64,000 nucleotides of DNA from Mesorhizobium sp. CAU 1732 (lineage in GTDB: Bacteria; Pseudomonadota; Alphaproteobacteria; Rhizobiales; Rhizobiaceae). Below are positions 18,424-27,395 of the stretch, piece by piece. Location of the stretch: contig NZ_JBDQQR010000001.1 of the NCBI RefSeq assembly GCF_039888675.1, forward strand, positions 1,736,001-1,800,000, read 5' to 3'. A model generated the notes under the pieces. The model was not told the DNA's origin, ran no database searches, and worked only from the letters and a program-made list of their open reading frames with translations. A program made the position numbers and the translations under genes. Within the stretch, counting starts at the first letter, position 1. Every line of letters starts with the position of its first letter.

Positions 18424-19622
18424 GCGGACTTCCTCGAGATCGGCCCGCGATAGCCCGACAGGCGCACTTTCAGGGCGATCATGCGCTGCTGTATTCTCTG
18501 CACGACCGCCGTCATGCGCTCGACCAGCGAAATCGGCAGTTCCATCACGCGGTTCGTGGCGATAAAGAAGATCGCGACCATTGAGGCCAGGATCGGGATG
18601 GCATAGGCGAACGGTGCCCAGGTCCAGTCGCTGGAAATCTTTTCGGAGACGAAGTAGCCGGCCCAGCGCACCAGCATCGCGATCGACATCGTCGTCAGCA
18701 GCGGATGGATGCGCGCTTCGCGGAACGAGCGGGAATCACCCGCGACGGCAAGGCCGATCAGCGCGAACACGAGCGGGTAGAGCCATTCGGTGAACCGGCG
18801 GTGCAGTTCGGCGCGGAAGGCTTGCGGCGATGCCTTGAAGATCTTGTCGTCGGGACTGGGGTTCATCAGATAGCCGAGCGTCCGATCCTTGGGCAGCAAT
18901 GTCGGACCGCCGCCGCTCGCCATGAACTGCGACAGGTCCAGTGCGTAGGATCGATACTGGATGATCGAGACCGCATCCCCGGTGCGGCGATGCACGACGC
19001 CGTCCTGCATGACGAGGAGATTCTCGCCCGCCACTTCCAGCGCCGAGCCGGTCTTGGCGTAGTAGATGAGCTCGGCGTTTTCCTCGCGCGTGTCGGACAC
19101 GAAGATGCCGCCGAAGCGCCCGTCCGGCAGTCTCTCGCCGATCTGCATATAAAGGCCGGGCTCTATCTGCTGGAACGCCCCTTCCTGGATGACCGTGGTG
19201 ATCAGGTCCGCTCGCGCCTCGGAAATGAGGATACGAAGCCGTTCGCGCGAGTACGGCTCGATGAAATTGTTGACCGTGAACGCGACGATGCACGACACGA
19301 TCGCCAGGAGCAGGATAGGCCGCAGCACTGTGATGCGCGGGCTGCCGGCCGCGCTGATGACGATCAGCTCGGAATCCGTGTTCATCGTGGTCAGCGTCTG
19401 CGCGACCGCTATGCCGACGGCGAACGGGATCACCACCGGTATGACGGCGGGAAGCACCAGCCACGCGATTTCGAAGAACGTCGCCGCAGACTGGCCGTTT
19501 CCGGTTACCACGTTGATTCGCGTCAGGATTTGCGTCGTCCATACGATCGCGAGCACCCAGAACAGCGTGGCTGCAAAGATCCCCAGTGCTCTGCGCAGGA
19601 TGTAGAGTTCGACGACTTTCAT
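18420..19622 (-). CDS. lptF: LPS export permease LptF
   Basis: Partner of LptG in the LptB2FG exporter. The 400-aa protein shows MKVVELYILRRALGIFAAT, a first helix, the coupling region QTLTTMNTDSELIVISAAGSP and a periplasmic domain up to about residue 280, followed by C-terminal helices. It is the first gene of the minus-strand operon, and the promoter should lie in the 309 bp before pepA. Confidence 0.95.
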   Translation of the reverse strand: MKVVELYILRRALGIFAATLFWVLAIVWTTQILTRINVVTGNGQSAATFFEIAWLVLPAVIPVVIPFAVGIAVAQTLTTMNTDSELIVISAAGSPRITVLRPILLLAIVSCIVAFTVNNFIEPYSRERLRILISEARADLITTVIQEGAFQQIEPGLYMQIGERLPDGRFGGIFVSDTREENAELIYYAKTGSALEVAGENLLVMQDGVVHRRTGDAVSIIQYRSYALDLSQFMASGGGPTLLPKDRTLGYLMNPSPDDKIFKASPQAFRAELHRRFTEWLYPLVFALIGLAVAGDSRSFREARIHPLLTTMSIAMLVRWAGYFVSEKISSDWTWAPFAYAIPILASMVAIFFIATNRVMELPISLVERMTAVVQRIQQRMIALKVRLSGYRGPISRKSA

Positions 19623-19931
19623 GTGCCGTGACGATCCGGTTCTTTGTGTCGAGGGTACGGCGAGCTATCGATAAACCACACCATCGCGATACGACGATGC
19701 GCTGCACGAATGCGCGCCAACCACTATCCTTGCCATCCCTGCTGGGAGTCTGCTGGACTTTGGCGAATAAAGTGCCAACAAACAAGGTTAACGGATCTGA
19801 TTGCGCCCACCATGCGATGCGACGCTTGAGCCGGCCTTGCCAATCGTGTCCAATGGGCCACAATTTCCACCAACCGCAGTGCGCGGCTTAGGCTGCTATC
19901 AACTGCCCACTTTGTTCGAACGGGATATTTC
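19623..19931. other. Divergent intergenic region between lptF and pepA
   Basis: These 309 bp must hold the promoters of both the lpt operon and pepA, but I found no clear -35/-10 pair on either strand. Short open frames in it show no coding pattern. No hairpin terminator is expected in a divergent gap and none was seen. Confidence 0.5.
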
Positions 19932-21425
19932 ATGGCACTTCGACCTTCAATCACTTTCGCCAAGATCACGACGCCCAAGAAGGGCAGCGTCCTCGTGATC
20001 GCCGCCGACGGTGGCGTGCTCTCCGAGGCTGCCGATGCCTGCGATCCGCAGGGCATCTTGAAGAAAGCGTTCGGCATCGCCGAGTACAAGGGAAAGCTCG
20101 CCACCACGCTGGAGGTGCTGGCACCGTACGGAACCGACTTTGATCGCATCGCGGCAGTTGGCGCCGGCAAGCCGGAAGCGCTCGACGAAACCGCATGGAG
20201 CCGCATCGGCGGCGCCTCAGTCTCGGCACTGCGCAAGGCGCAGGACGTATCGGTCATCTTCGAGGTCGCGGGCGCGGAGCCCTCGGCCGACGACGTCGCG
20301 GCTTTCGCCTTCGGCATGGTGCTCGGCTCCTACACCTTCGACAAATACAAGACGAAGAAGAAGGACGACGACACCGCTGCGCCCGCAAAATCGGCCAAGA
20401 TCACGATTATGTGCGCCAATCCCGCTGCGGCCAAGAAGGCGTTCGGCGGGTCCGAGGCGGTGGCCGACGGCGTGCTTCTCGCGCGCGATCTGGTCAACGA
20501 GCCGGCAAACATCCTCGGCACGCTCGAGTTCGCCGACAAGGTGCGCGAACTCGAAAAGCTGGGCGTAAAGGTCGAGGTTCTGACCGAGAAGGAAATGAAG
20601 AAGCTCGGCATGGGCGCGCTTCTCGGCGTTGCCCAGGGCTCCGTGCGTCCGCCGCGTCTGATGGTCATGCGGTGGGATGGCGGCAAGCCCAAGGACCAAC
20701 CGATCGCCTTCGTCGGCAAGGGCGTCGTGTTCGATTCCGGCGGCATCTCCATCAAGCCTGCTGGCGGCATGGAAGACATGAAGGGTGACATGGGCGGCGC
20801 GGCCGCAGTGACCGGCCTGATGCATGCATTGGCCGGCCGCAAGGCGAAGGCGAACGTCGTCGGCATCATCGGCGTCGTCGAGAACATGGTCGACGGCAAC
20901 GCCCAGCGGCCGGGCGACATCGTCACGTCGATGTCGGGCCAGACGATCGAGGTGATCAACACCGATGCGGAAGGCCGCCTCGTGCTCGCCGATGCGCTCT
21001 GGTATTGCAACGAGCGTTTCAAGCCGCGCTTCATGATCAATCTGGCGACACTGACCGGCGCGATCATCGTCGCGCTCGGCAGCGAGCATGCGGGCCTGTT
21101 CTCGAACAATGACGACCTCGCCGAAAAGCTGCTTGGCGCGGGCACGTCCACGGCCGAAAAGCTCTGGCGCATGCCGATCGGCCCGGAATACGACAAGCTG
21201 ATCGATTCCAAGAACGCCGACATGAAGAACAGCACCGGCCGCAATGCGGGCTCCATCACGGCGGCGCAGTTCCTGCACCGCTTCGTCAAGGACACGCCCT
21301 GGGCGCATCTCGATATCGCGGGCACCGCGATGGGCGCGCCCGCATCCGAGGTCAACCAGTCCTGGGGATCGGGTTATGGCGTGCGCCTGCTCGACCGGCT
21401 CGTGCGCGACCACTACGAAGGCTGA
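19932..21425 (+). CDS. pepA: Leucyl aminopeptidase (M17)
   Basis: Cytoplasmic zinc/manganese aminopeptidase that removes N-terminal residues from peptides. The 497-aa protein has the M17 metal-site segments [20 protein letters not shown] and the family signature [14 protein letters not shown], followed by [12 protein letters not shown]. The ribosome site is weak. In E. coli PepA also binds DNA; nothing here tests that. It is followed by holC, a frequent pairing. Confidence 0.96.
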   Translation: MALRPSITFAKITTPKKGSVLVIAADGGVLSEAADACDPQGILKKAFGIAEYKGKLATTLEVLAPYGTDFDRIAAVGAGKPEALDETAWSRIGGASVSALRKAQDVSVIFEVAGAEPSADDVAAFAFGMVLGSYTFDKYKTKKKDDDTAAPAKSAKITIMCANPAAAKKAFGGSEAVADGVLLARDLVNEPANILGTLEFADKVRELEKLGVKVEVLTEKEMKKLGMGALLGVAQGSVRPPRLMVMRWDGGKPKDQPIAFVGKGVVFDSGGISIKPAGGMEDMKGDMGGAAAVTGLMHALAGRKAKANVVGIIGVVENMVDGNAQRPGDIVTSMSGQTIEVINTDAEGRLVLADALWYCNERFKPRFMINLATLTGAIIVALGSEHAGLFSNNDDLAEKLLGAGTSTAEKLWRMPIGPEYDKLIDSKNADMKNSTGRNAGSITAAQFLHRFVKDTPWAHLDIAGTAMGAPASEVNQSWGSGYGVRLLDRLVRDHYEG

Positions 21426-21479
21426 TCAGGCTGGAGGCGGGGCCGTGTGTCCCGTCTCCTTGCCCGGCGGAACCGATCC

Positions 21480-21929
21480 ATGACCGAAGTTCTCTTTTAC
21501 CATCTGACCGAGTCGACGCTCGAGGAGGCCCTGCCGCCGCTCCTCGAAAAGAGCGTCGAGCGCGGGTGGCGCGCCGTCGTTCAATTGGGCAGCGAGGAGC
21601 GTCGCGATGCGCTGGATGCGCACCTCTGGACATACCGTGACGATTCCTTCCTGGCTCACGGCACGGAACACGAACGGCAGCCCGAGCATCAACCGATCCT
21701 CCTGACCTGCGGTGAAAGCCGGGCCAACGCGGCGAAGATCCGGTTCATGGTCGACGGCGCATCGCCGCCGGACGTTTCGGATTACGAACGTGCCGTGTTC
21801 ATGTTCGATGGCCACGACGAAACGCAGCTCGAACAGGCCCGCAGCCATTGGCGCGCCATGAAAGCCGCAGGCCATCAGGCCACCTACTGGCAGCAAACCC
21901 CTGAACGCCGCTGGGAACGCAAGGCGTAG
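21480..21929 (+). CDS. holC: DNA polymerase III chi subunit
   Basis: Clamp-loader accessory subunit that links the polymerase III holoenzyme to single-strand binding protein. The 149-aa protein starts MTEVLFYHLTESTLEEALPP and has the chi fold landmarks (ERGWRAVVQLGSEERRDALDAHLWTY, then FLAHGTEHE and QPILLTCGE). The ATG at 21480 is chosen over an in-frame start 33 nt upstream because it matches the family N-terminus. It lies 54 bp after pepA. Confidence 0.92.
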   Translation: MTEVLFYHLTESTLEEALPPLLEKSVERGWRAVVQLGSEERRDALDAHLWTYRDDSFLAHGTEHERQPEHQPILLTCGESRANAAKIRFMVDGASPPDVSDYERAVFMFDGHDETQLEQARSHWRAMKAAGHQATYWQQTPERRWERKA

Positions 21930-21941
21930 AGCAGCCGGCCG

Positions 21942-22748
21942 TCAAATCTCGTCGAAATCGCCCGCGCGGCCCTTGCCGGCAGCAAAGCGCTCCGCGCCGG
22001 CCATGCCTTCCTTGCGGAACGTGTCCGCGCTCTTCCATTCGTTGGCGAGTGCGACTTCGGGCTCGAGCGACCACTGTCGGATTGCCGACACACGGTCGGC
22101 GCGCATGCAGCGCTGGGGAAACCTGGAGAGATCGTGCGCGAGCGCAAGCGCGGTCTCCAGCGCGTGGCCGTCCGCGCAGACCCGATTGGCGAGACCCATC
22201 TCGCGGCACTCTTGCGCGTCGACCTTGCGGCCGGTCAGGATGAGATCCATGGCACGGCCATGCCCGACGATGCGCGGCAGGCGCACGGTTCCGCCGTCGA
22301 TCAGCGGCACGCCCCAGCGGCGGCAATAGACGCCCATATAGGCCGACTGCTCCATCACGCGCAGGTCGCACCACAGCGCCAGCTCCATGCCGCCCGCGAC
22401 CGCAGGGCCGGATATCGCGGCAATGACTGGCTTGGAGAGCGAGAGCCGCGTCGGGCCCATCGGTCCCTTGCGCGGCCGGTCGTCGGCATGGTCGAAAGAG
22501 GCGTCGAGATCGTGCTCCGCGAACCATTTGTCATCGGCCGCGGTGGACGCCCATTTCAGGTCGAAGCCCGCGCTGAACACGCCCGGCACGCCGGTCAGCA
22601 CCGCGACCTTCTGCGTTTCGTCGCGTTCGAACGCCAGGAACGCCTTGAAAAGCGCGTCGGCCATCGGCGGATTGACGGCGTTGCGGGCCTCGGCCCGGTC
22701 GATGGTGACGATCGTCACCGCATCTTGCGTTTCGACCCTGATCGTCAT
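21942..22748 (-). CDS. Crotonase/enoyl-CoA hydratase family protein
   Basis: A 268-aa crotonase-fold enzyme that acts on a CoA thioester; the exact substrate is not readable from the sequence. Oxyanion-hole segments are FSAGFDLKW and ISGPAVAGGMELALWCDLRV, followed by YCRRWGVPLIDGGTVRLPRI. The position of the second catalytic acid differs from classic enoyl-CoA hydratase, so it may be an isomerase or another subclass. It overlaps the ABC-F gene by 4 nt and is its downstream partner. Confidence 0.85.
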   Translation of the reverse strand: MTIRVETQDAVTIVTIDRAEARNAVNPPMADALFKAFLAFERDETQKVAVLTGVPGVFSAGFDLKWASTAADDKWFAEHDLDASFDHADDRPRKGPMGPTRLSLSKPVIAAISGPAVAGGMELALWCDLRVMEQSAYMGVYCRRWGVPLIDGGTVRLPRIVGHGRAMDLILTGRKVDAQECREMGLANRVCADGHALETALALAHDLSRFPQRCMRADRVSAIRQWSLEPEVALANEWKSADTFRKEGMAGAERFAAGKGRAGDFDEI

Positions 22749-24622
22749 TCCGCGATGCCTTCCTCATACTGCGCCGAGAGATCGAGCCACTTCTCCTCCT
22801 GGCGGGCGAGGGCATTGGAAAGATCGGAGCGCTCCTTGGCAAGTCTCGTCGCCGTCGACGGGTCCTTTTCGTACAGCGCCGGATTGGCAAGTTCGTCCTC
22901 GATCGCATCGATACGTTTGCGCGTGCGCTCCATCAGGCCCTCGGTCGCACGAACTTCTTTGGCGATGGGCTCCATCGCCTGCCGCCGGGCGGCGGCCTCG
23001 CGGCGCTTTTCCGCCTTGGACGCCTTGTCCGCCTCGCGGCGCTCGCGCTTGTCGCCGGTGCTTCCGGTGACCAGTTGGCGATAGTCGGCGAGGTCGCCGT
23101 CATAAGGCGCAACCGTCCCGTCGCGAACCAGCCACAGCCGGTCGGCCGTCGCCTCGATGAGGTGGCGGTCATGGCTGATCAGCATGACGGCGCCGGAATA
23201 CTCGTTCAGCGCGACCATCAGCGCTTCGCGGCTGTCGATGTCGAGATGGTTGGTCGGCTCGTCGAGAATGAGCAGGTTCGGCCCGTCGAACGCCGCGATG
23301 CCCATCAGGAGGCGCGCCTTCTCGCCACCCGACAAATCCTTCGCCTTGGTGTTCATCTTCTCGGTCGAGAGACCCATCTGCGCGACGCGCGCCCGCACCT
23401 TGGCTTCGGCGGCATCCGGCATCAGGCGGCGGACATGCTCGACGGCGGTTTCCTCGGGGCGCAGATCATCGAGCTGATGCTGCGCGAAGATCGCGACTTT
23501 CAGCCCCGGCGCGATGGTGACGCCGCCGGTTTCCAGCTTCAGCCGGCCCGACAGGAGTTTGGCGAAGGTCGATTTGCCGTTGCCGTTGGCGCCGAGAAGG
23601 GCGATGCGGTCGTCCTCGTCGATGCGCAGCGTCAGCCCCTTCAGGATCGGCTTGCCCGGCTGATAGCCGACCGCGCCAGCCTGCATGGTGACGATCGGGG
23701 AGGCGACCGTCTTGACTGGCTCGGGAAACGAGAACGGCCGCACGCTGTCGTTCATCACCGCCGAAATCGGCTTCATCTTTTCCAGCGCCTTGAGGCGAGA
23801 CTGCGCCTGGCGCGCCTTCGAGGCCTTGGCGCGGAAACGCTCGACGAAGCTTTCCATGTGCTTGCGCTGCGTCTCCTGCTTGACGCGCGCCTTTTCCTGG
23901 TGCTCGAGCTGCTCTTCGCGCTGGCGCTCGAACTGGTCGTATCCGCCGCGCCAGAAGGTCAGCTTCATCTGGTCGAGATGCACGATCGAATTGACCGAGC
24001 GGTTGAGCAGGTCGCGATCATGGCTGATCAGCAGCACCGTGTGCGGATATTTCGCCACGTAGCTTTCCAGCCACATCGTGCCTTCGAGATCGAGATAGTT
24101 GGTCGGTTCGTCGAGGAGGAGCAGGTCGGGCTCGGCGAAGAGCACGGAGGCGAGCGCGACGCGCATGCGCCAGCCGCCTGAAAAGGACGAGGCCGGGCGC
24201 TTCTGCGCTTCGGTATCGAAACCAAGGCCCGCGAGGATCGTCGCCGCGCGCGATTCCGCGGAATGCGCGTCGATGTCGGCGAGCCGCATCTGGATGTCGG
24301 CGATGCGGTTGGCGTCCGTTGCGGTCTCGGACTCTTGGAGAAGGGCCAAACGCTCGGTGTCGGCCTTGAGAACGATGTCTATCAGCGGTTCTTCGGTGCC
24401 GGGCGCTTCCTGCGCGACCTGTCCGATCCGCGTGCTCTTGGGAAACGATATGGACCCGGTCTCGGTCGGCAGGTCGCCGGTGATCGCCTTGAAGAGGGTT
24501 GTCTTGCCGGTGCCGTTGCGACCGACGAAGCCGGCCTTCGATCCCGCAGGCAGCGTGAGCGAAGCGTGGTCCAGAAGCAGGCGGCCTGCGATGCGCAGCG
24601 AGATGTCGTCGATGATAAGCAT
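22745..24622 (-). CDS. ABC-F family ATPase
   Basis: Soluble protein of 625 aa with two fused nucleotide-binding domains and no membrane part, the ABC-F class that acts on ribosomes. Walker A motifs are GRNGTGKTT and GANGNGKST; signature motifs are SFSGGWRMR and LSGGEKARL; Walker B motifs are LLLLDEPTNYLD and LLILDEPTNHLD. The inter-domain linker is basic, and the C-terminus has a coiled-coil tail (about 545-620), which resembles YheS or Uup types. Its stop overlaps the crotonase start. Confidence 0.9.
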   Translation of the reverse strand: MLIIDDISLRIAGRLLLDHASLTLPAGSKAGFVGRNGTGKTTLFKAITGDLPTETGSISFPKSTRIGQVAQEAPGTEEPLIDIVLKADTERLALLQESETATDANRIADIQMRLADIDAHSAESRAATILAGLGFDTEAQKRPASSFSGGWRMRVALASVLFAEPDLLLLDEPTNYLDLEGTMWLESYVAKYPHTVLLISHDRDLLNRSVNSIVHLDQMKLTFWRGGYDQFERQREEQLEHQEKARVKQETQRKHMESFVERFRAKASKARQAQSRLKALEKMKPISAVMNDSVRPFSFPEPVKTVASPIVTMQAGAVGYQPGKPILKGLTLRIDEDDRIALLGANGNGKSTFAKLLSGRLKLETGGVTIAPGLKVAIFAQHQLDDLRPEETAVEHVRRLMPDAAEAKVRARVAQMGLSTEKMNTKAKDLSGGEKARLLMGIAAFDGPNLLILDEPTNHLDIDSREALMVALNEYSGAVMLISHDRHLIEATADRLWLVRDGTVAPYDGDLADYRQLVTGSTGDKRERREADKASKAEKRREAAARRQAMEPIAKEVRATEGLMERTRKRIDAIEDELANPALYEKDPSTATRLAKERSDLSNALARQEEKWLDLSAQYEEGIAE

Positions 24623-24711
24623 GCCGCTCTATTGGCCGAGCGTGGACCGGAAGGCAAGGGCCGGGCGGTAAGGGAGGGCGGCCCTGTGGCCGCCCTCGTA
24701 GTTTTCAAAGC

Positions 24712-25458
24712 CTAGCGTGAGGCCTGCTCGACCGCGCGGCACAACGTCACGATGTCGGTGTTGTACATCGTCGGGTTGCGGACGATCTCGGGGCAGCGCC
24801 GCTGGACAGTGGCCATATCGTTGCTGCTCATGCCCTGTGTGGCTGTAGGCGGTACACCACCACCGTTATTGCCGCCGCCACCGTTATTGCCGCCGCCGCC
24901 GTTATTGCCGCCGCCGCCGTTGTTGCCGCCGCCGCCGTTGTTGCCGCCGCCGCCATTATTGCCACCACCGCCGTTGTTGCCGCCACCGCCGCCACCGCCG
25001 CCGGTTCCGCCGCCAATGCCGATGCCGACACCCACGTCGATGCCGCCGGGTCCGCCGACGTTGGCGCCCACGCCGGCATTGACGCCGCCCGGTCCGCCGA
25101 TGGAAGCGCCTAGCCCGGCATCGATACCGTTCGCGCCGCCGACACTTGCGCCAGCACCCGCGTTGACGCCGTTGGCTCCGCCGATGGAAGCGCCGAGACC
25201 GGCGTCAATTCCATTCGCGCCACCGACATTCGCGCCAGCGCCCGCGTTCACACCGTTTGCTCCGCCAACGGACGCGCCTAAGCCGGCGTCAATTCCGTTC
25301 GCGCCGCCAACCGAAACGCCCAGCCCGGCATCGATCCCGTTTGCGCCGCCGATGCCGACGCCCACTCCCACATCGATCGCCTTTGCTGGTCCGCTCAACA
25401 CGAATGCCATAGCTCCAGTCGCAAGCGTGGCGCTTACAATTGCTAGTATCTTGGACAT
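24712..25458 (-). CDS. Secreted glycine-rich repeat protein
   Basis: Hypothetical 248-aa exported protein. Layout: signal peptide (1-27, ending SGPAKA); eight tandem 14-residue units (residues 35-146) of the type VGGANGIDAGLGAS that partly alternate with VNAGAGA units; a glycine/asparagine stretch (151-201) with seven NN steps each separated by four Gly; then a C-terminal module (202-248) with two Cys, RRCPEIVRNP and DIVTLCRAVEQ. The start follows GAGAGGAGCAACAAC. The repeats suggest a stacked, fibrous or solenoid structure on the cell surface. The function is unknown. Confidence 0.8.
   Translation of the reverse strand: MSKILAIVSATLATGAMAFVLSGPAKAIDVGVGVGIGGANGIDAGLGVSVGGANGIDAGLGASVGGANGVNAGAGANVGGANGIDAGLGASIGGANGVNAGAGASVGGANGIDAGLGASIGGPGGVNAGVGANVGGPGGIDVGVGIGIGGGTGGGGGGGGNNGGGGNNGGGGNNGGGGNNGGGGNNGGGGNNGGGGNNGGGVPPTATQGMSSNDMATVQRRCPEIVRNPTMYNTDIVTLCRAVEQASR
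24856..25008 (-). repeat. 18-bp tandem repeats coding for GGGGNN
   Basis: Within the glycine-rich gene, an 18-bp unit coding NNGGGG is repeated so that seven NN pairs occur. Copies differ at third codon positions (GTTATT, GTTGTT, ATTATT), so it is a coding minisatellite of some age. Confidence 0.85.
25021..25356 (-). repeat. Eight 42-bp coding repeats
   Basis: Eight units of 14 codons occupy residues 35-146 of the glycine-rich protein. Units with IDAGLGA partly alternate with units carrying VNAGAGA, giving an 84-bp higher-order period. Synonymous differences are frequent, so the protein pattern is kept by selection. Confidence 0.85.
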
Positions 25459-25743
25459 GTTGTTGCTCCTCTCAGTTGTTTCGAAGGGCGGCCAACGTCG
25501 TTGTGGGCCGCGTCAAAAGCTACGGACGAAGAAGCAAAGAGTTTCAGAGGAGATAATTGCGTGGTTTTGTTGTGCTTAACAACTTGGATTCAATTTTAGA
25601 TTGCGTATTGGACGTTGCGGCGCACGCACCACGATGGCGGAACTAACCAATGCTGCTGCCATTTTTCTTTTGATATATCATTAGAACAAAGTGCGTGAGC
25701 GGACACTGAGACGTCAGTCGGGCTTGCTAAGAAAAGAGATTAT

Positions 25744-26208
25744 TCAGCCGAGCTGACAAAGCTGATTGCGCAGCCTTTCAGCCTCAGGCGAGAAAGACCG
25801 CTCGATGTCGGCTTGTGTCTTGGTCCAGAGTGGCAATGCCACTTTGAGGACGTCGCGACCCGGCTTTTCAAGAATGAGCCGCTTGCCCCGGCGATCATTG
25901 GCGTCGGGCGCTATCTGAACCATGCCTCGTCGCGCGAGGGGCTTCAGCATGGCGGTCAAGGTGGTGCGATCCATGGCAAGCAGTTCCGCTACGTCCCGCA
26001 TGAGGGGAGGTTCCGGACGGTTCAGAGACATCAGGAGCGAGAACTGTCCGTTGGTCAAACCCGAAGGTCTCAAAGCCTCATCGAAACGACGCGCAACGGA
26101 CCGTGCCGCACGCTGAAGGTGCAGGCACATGCACGTGTCCCGGACAGTAAGAGTGGTAGAGAACGGCAGTTCCGGGTCCGCGATCCTCGAATCATTCGAC
26201 TTTGACAT
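25744..26208 (-). CDS. MarR-family transcriptional regulator
   Basis: A 154-aa winged-helix repressor. The helix-turn-helix region reads LTNGQFSLLMSLNRPEPPLMRDVAELLAMDRTTLTAMLKPL, followed by the wing (VQIAPDANDRRGKRLILEKPG). Before it, TCMCLHLQRAARSVARRFDEAL is the dimerisation helix and holds two Cys that could sense oxidants (inference). The ATG at 26208 is preferred over a GTG at 26247, because the longer version would bury the 30-bp palindrome at 26211-26240 inside the gene. It is divergent from the propeller gene, which it probably controls together with itself. Confidence 0.88.
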   Translation of the reverse strand: MSKSNDSRIADPELPFSTTLTVRDTCMCLHLQRAARSVARRFDEALRPSGLTNGQFSLLMSLNRPEPPLMRDVAELLAMDRTTLTAMLKPLARRGMVQIAPDANDRRGKRLILEKPGRDVLKVALPLWTKTQADIERSFSPEAERLRNQLCQLG

Positions 26209-26210
26209 CA

Positions 26211-26240
26211 GACAAATATGTTGATAACAACCTATTTGTC
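26211..26240. promoter_or_regulatory. 30-bp near-perfect palindrome, likely MarR operator
   Basis: The outer arms GACAAATA (26211-26218) and TATTTGTC (26233-26240) are perfect. The inner GTTG/CAAC pair shares the same centre (between 26225 and 26226), so 13 of 15 base pairs match. It starts 2 bp upstream of the regulator ATG and lies 60 bp before the propeller ATG. Size, symmetry and position are those of an autoregulatory MarR site. Confidence 0.75.
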
Positions 26241-26300
26241 CAGACACAAAGTGGAGAGCTTACTGTCCGGGCAGGGGAGCGCATGGTTGGGAGAAGAGCG

Positions 26301-27383
26301 ATGGCGCAGCGCGTCCTGGTGCTTATCGGAACCAAGAAGGGCGTCTTCATCGCCGAAAGTGATGCTGATCGCTCGTCATGGGATCTGCGCGGTCCCTTTT
26401 GCGAGACGTGGCCCATGCAGCATGTCGTGGGCGACCCGGATACCGGCACGATCTACGGTGCTGGCGGTAATGAGTGGTTCGGCCCCGCCGTCTGGAAATC
26501 CACCGATCTCGGCGAAACCTGGACACATTCCAGTCAGGGTCTCGCCTACGATACTGGTAAGGAACCCGTTCAGACAGTCTGGAGCCTCGCGCATCGCAAC
26601 GGCCGGCTTTATGCGGGCGTGCAGCCGGCGGGTCTGTTCTACAGCGACGACGAGGGCGAGACCTTCGCGCATCTCGACGGCCTTCAAAAACACCCGACGC
26701 GACCCGACTGGCAACCGGGCGGCGCCGGGCTCATCCTGCACTCGCTCGTGCCCGACCACGCAGACAAAGACCGCATCTGGATCGGCATTTCGTCGGCTGG
26801 CGTGTTCCATACCGCCGATGGCGGCGTCACATGGGAGCCGCGTAACAAGGGAACGCGGGCGGACTATCTGCCGGAAGGGCAGAATTACCCCGAGTTTGGC
26901 CAGTGCGTGCATTGCCTTGTGCAGGCGCCGGGCGAGCCCGACCTTCTCTACCAGCAGAACCATTGCGGCATGTATCGCAGCGAAGACGGCGGCAGGAACT
27001 GGACGAGCATAGAGGCCGGGCTGCCGTCCACTTTCGGGTTTCCGGCCGCGGTCCATCCGCGCGATCCCTCGACGCTGTATCTCCTGCCGCTCAATGGAGA
27101 CAGCAAGGGGCGTTTCGTGCCGGACGCCAAGGCTGCGGTGTGGCGCACGCGCGACCGTGGCGCCACGTGGGACGATCTGCGCGAGGGGCTGCCGCAGGAA
27201 AACGCCTTTTTCGGCGTGCTCAGGCAGGCGATGGCGACGGACAGTCTGGAGCCGGCGGGCGTCTATTTCGGCACCGGCGGCGGCGCCCTCTTTGCGTCGA
27301 ATGACGAGGGCGACAACTGGTCTTGCATCGCCGAACACCTGCCGACGATCTCGTCAGTCGAGACGCTGGTCGTGTCGCGATAG
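26301..27383 (+). CDS. Cytosolic Asp-box (BNR) beta-propeller protein
   Basis: A 360-aa protein with six Asp-box motifs at regular spacing: STDLGETW (67-74), SDDEGETF (115-122), TADGGVTW (171-178), SEDGGRNW (227-234), TRDRGATW (283-290) and SNDEGDNW (333-340). This fits a six-bladed propeller of the sialidase/Vps10-like fold. No signal peptide is present, and I see no sialidase catalytic Arg triad with confidence, so a glycosidase role is not supported. The ATG at 26301 follows GGGAGAAGAGCG. A MoaD-like gene follows after 12 bp; such pairs are, as I recall, widespread, and their function is unknown. Confidence 0.85.
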   Translation: MAQRVLVLIGTKKGVFIAESDADRSSWDLRGPFCETWPMQHVVGDPDTGTIYGAGGNEWFGPAVWKSTDLGETWTHSSQGLAYDTGKEPVQTVWSLAHRNGRLYAGVQPAGLFYSDDEGETFAHLDGLQKHPTRPDWQPGGAGLILHSLVPDHADKDRIWIGISSAGVFHTADGGVTWEPRNKGTRADYLPEGQNYPEFGQCVHCLVQAPGEPDLLYQQNHCGMYRSEDGGRNWTSIEAGLPSTFGFPAAVHPRDPSTLYLLPLNGDSKGRFVPDAKAAVWRTRDRGATWDDLREGLPQENAFFGVLRQAMATDSLEPAGVYFGTGGGALFASNDEGDNWSCIAEHLPTISSVETLVVSR

Positions 27384-27395
27384 GTTTTGCAGACC

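Noticed and set aside
24856..25356. Regular repeats that might be taken for a CRISPR array.
   Set aside because: The repeats are in frame within one secreted protein, vary at third codon positions and lack unique spacers.
26209..26247. Longer MarR protein starting at GTG 26247.
   Set aside because: It would put the 30-bp operator palindrome in the coding region and adds residues without family similarity; ATG 26208 is preferred.
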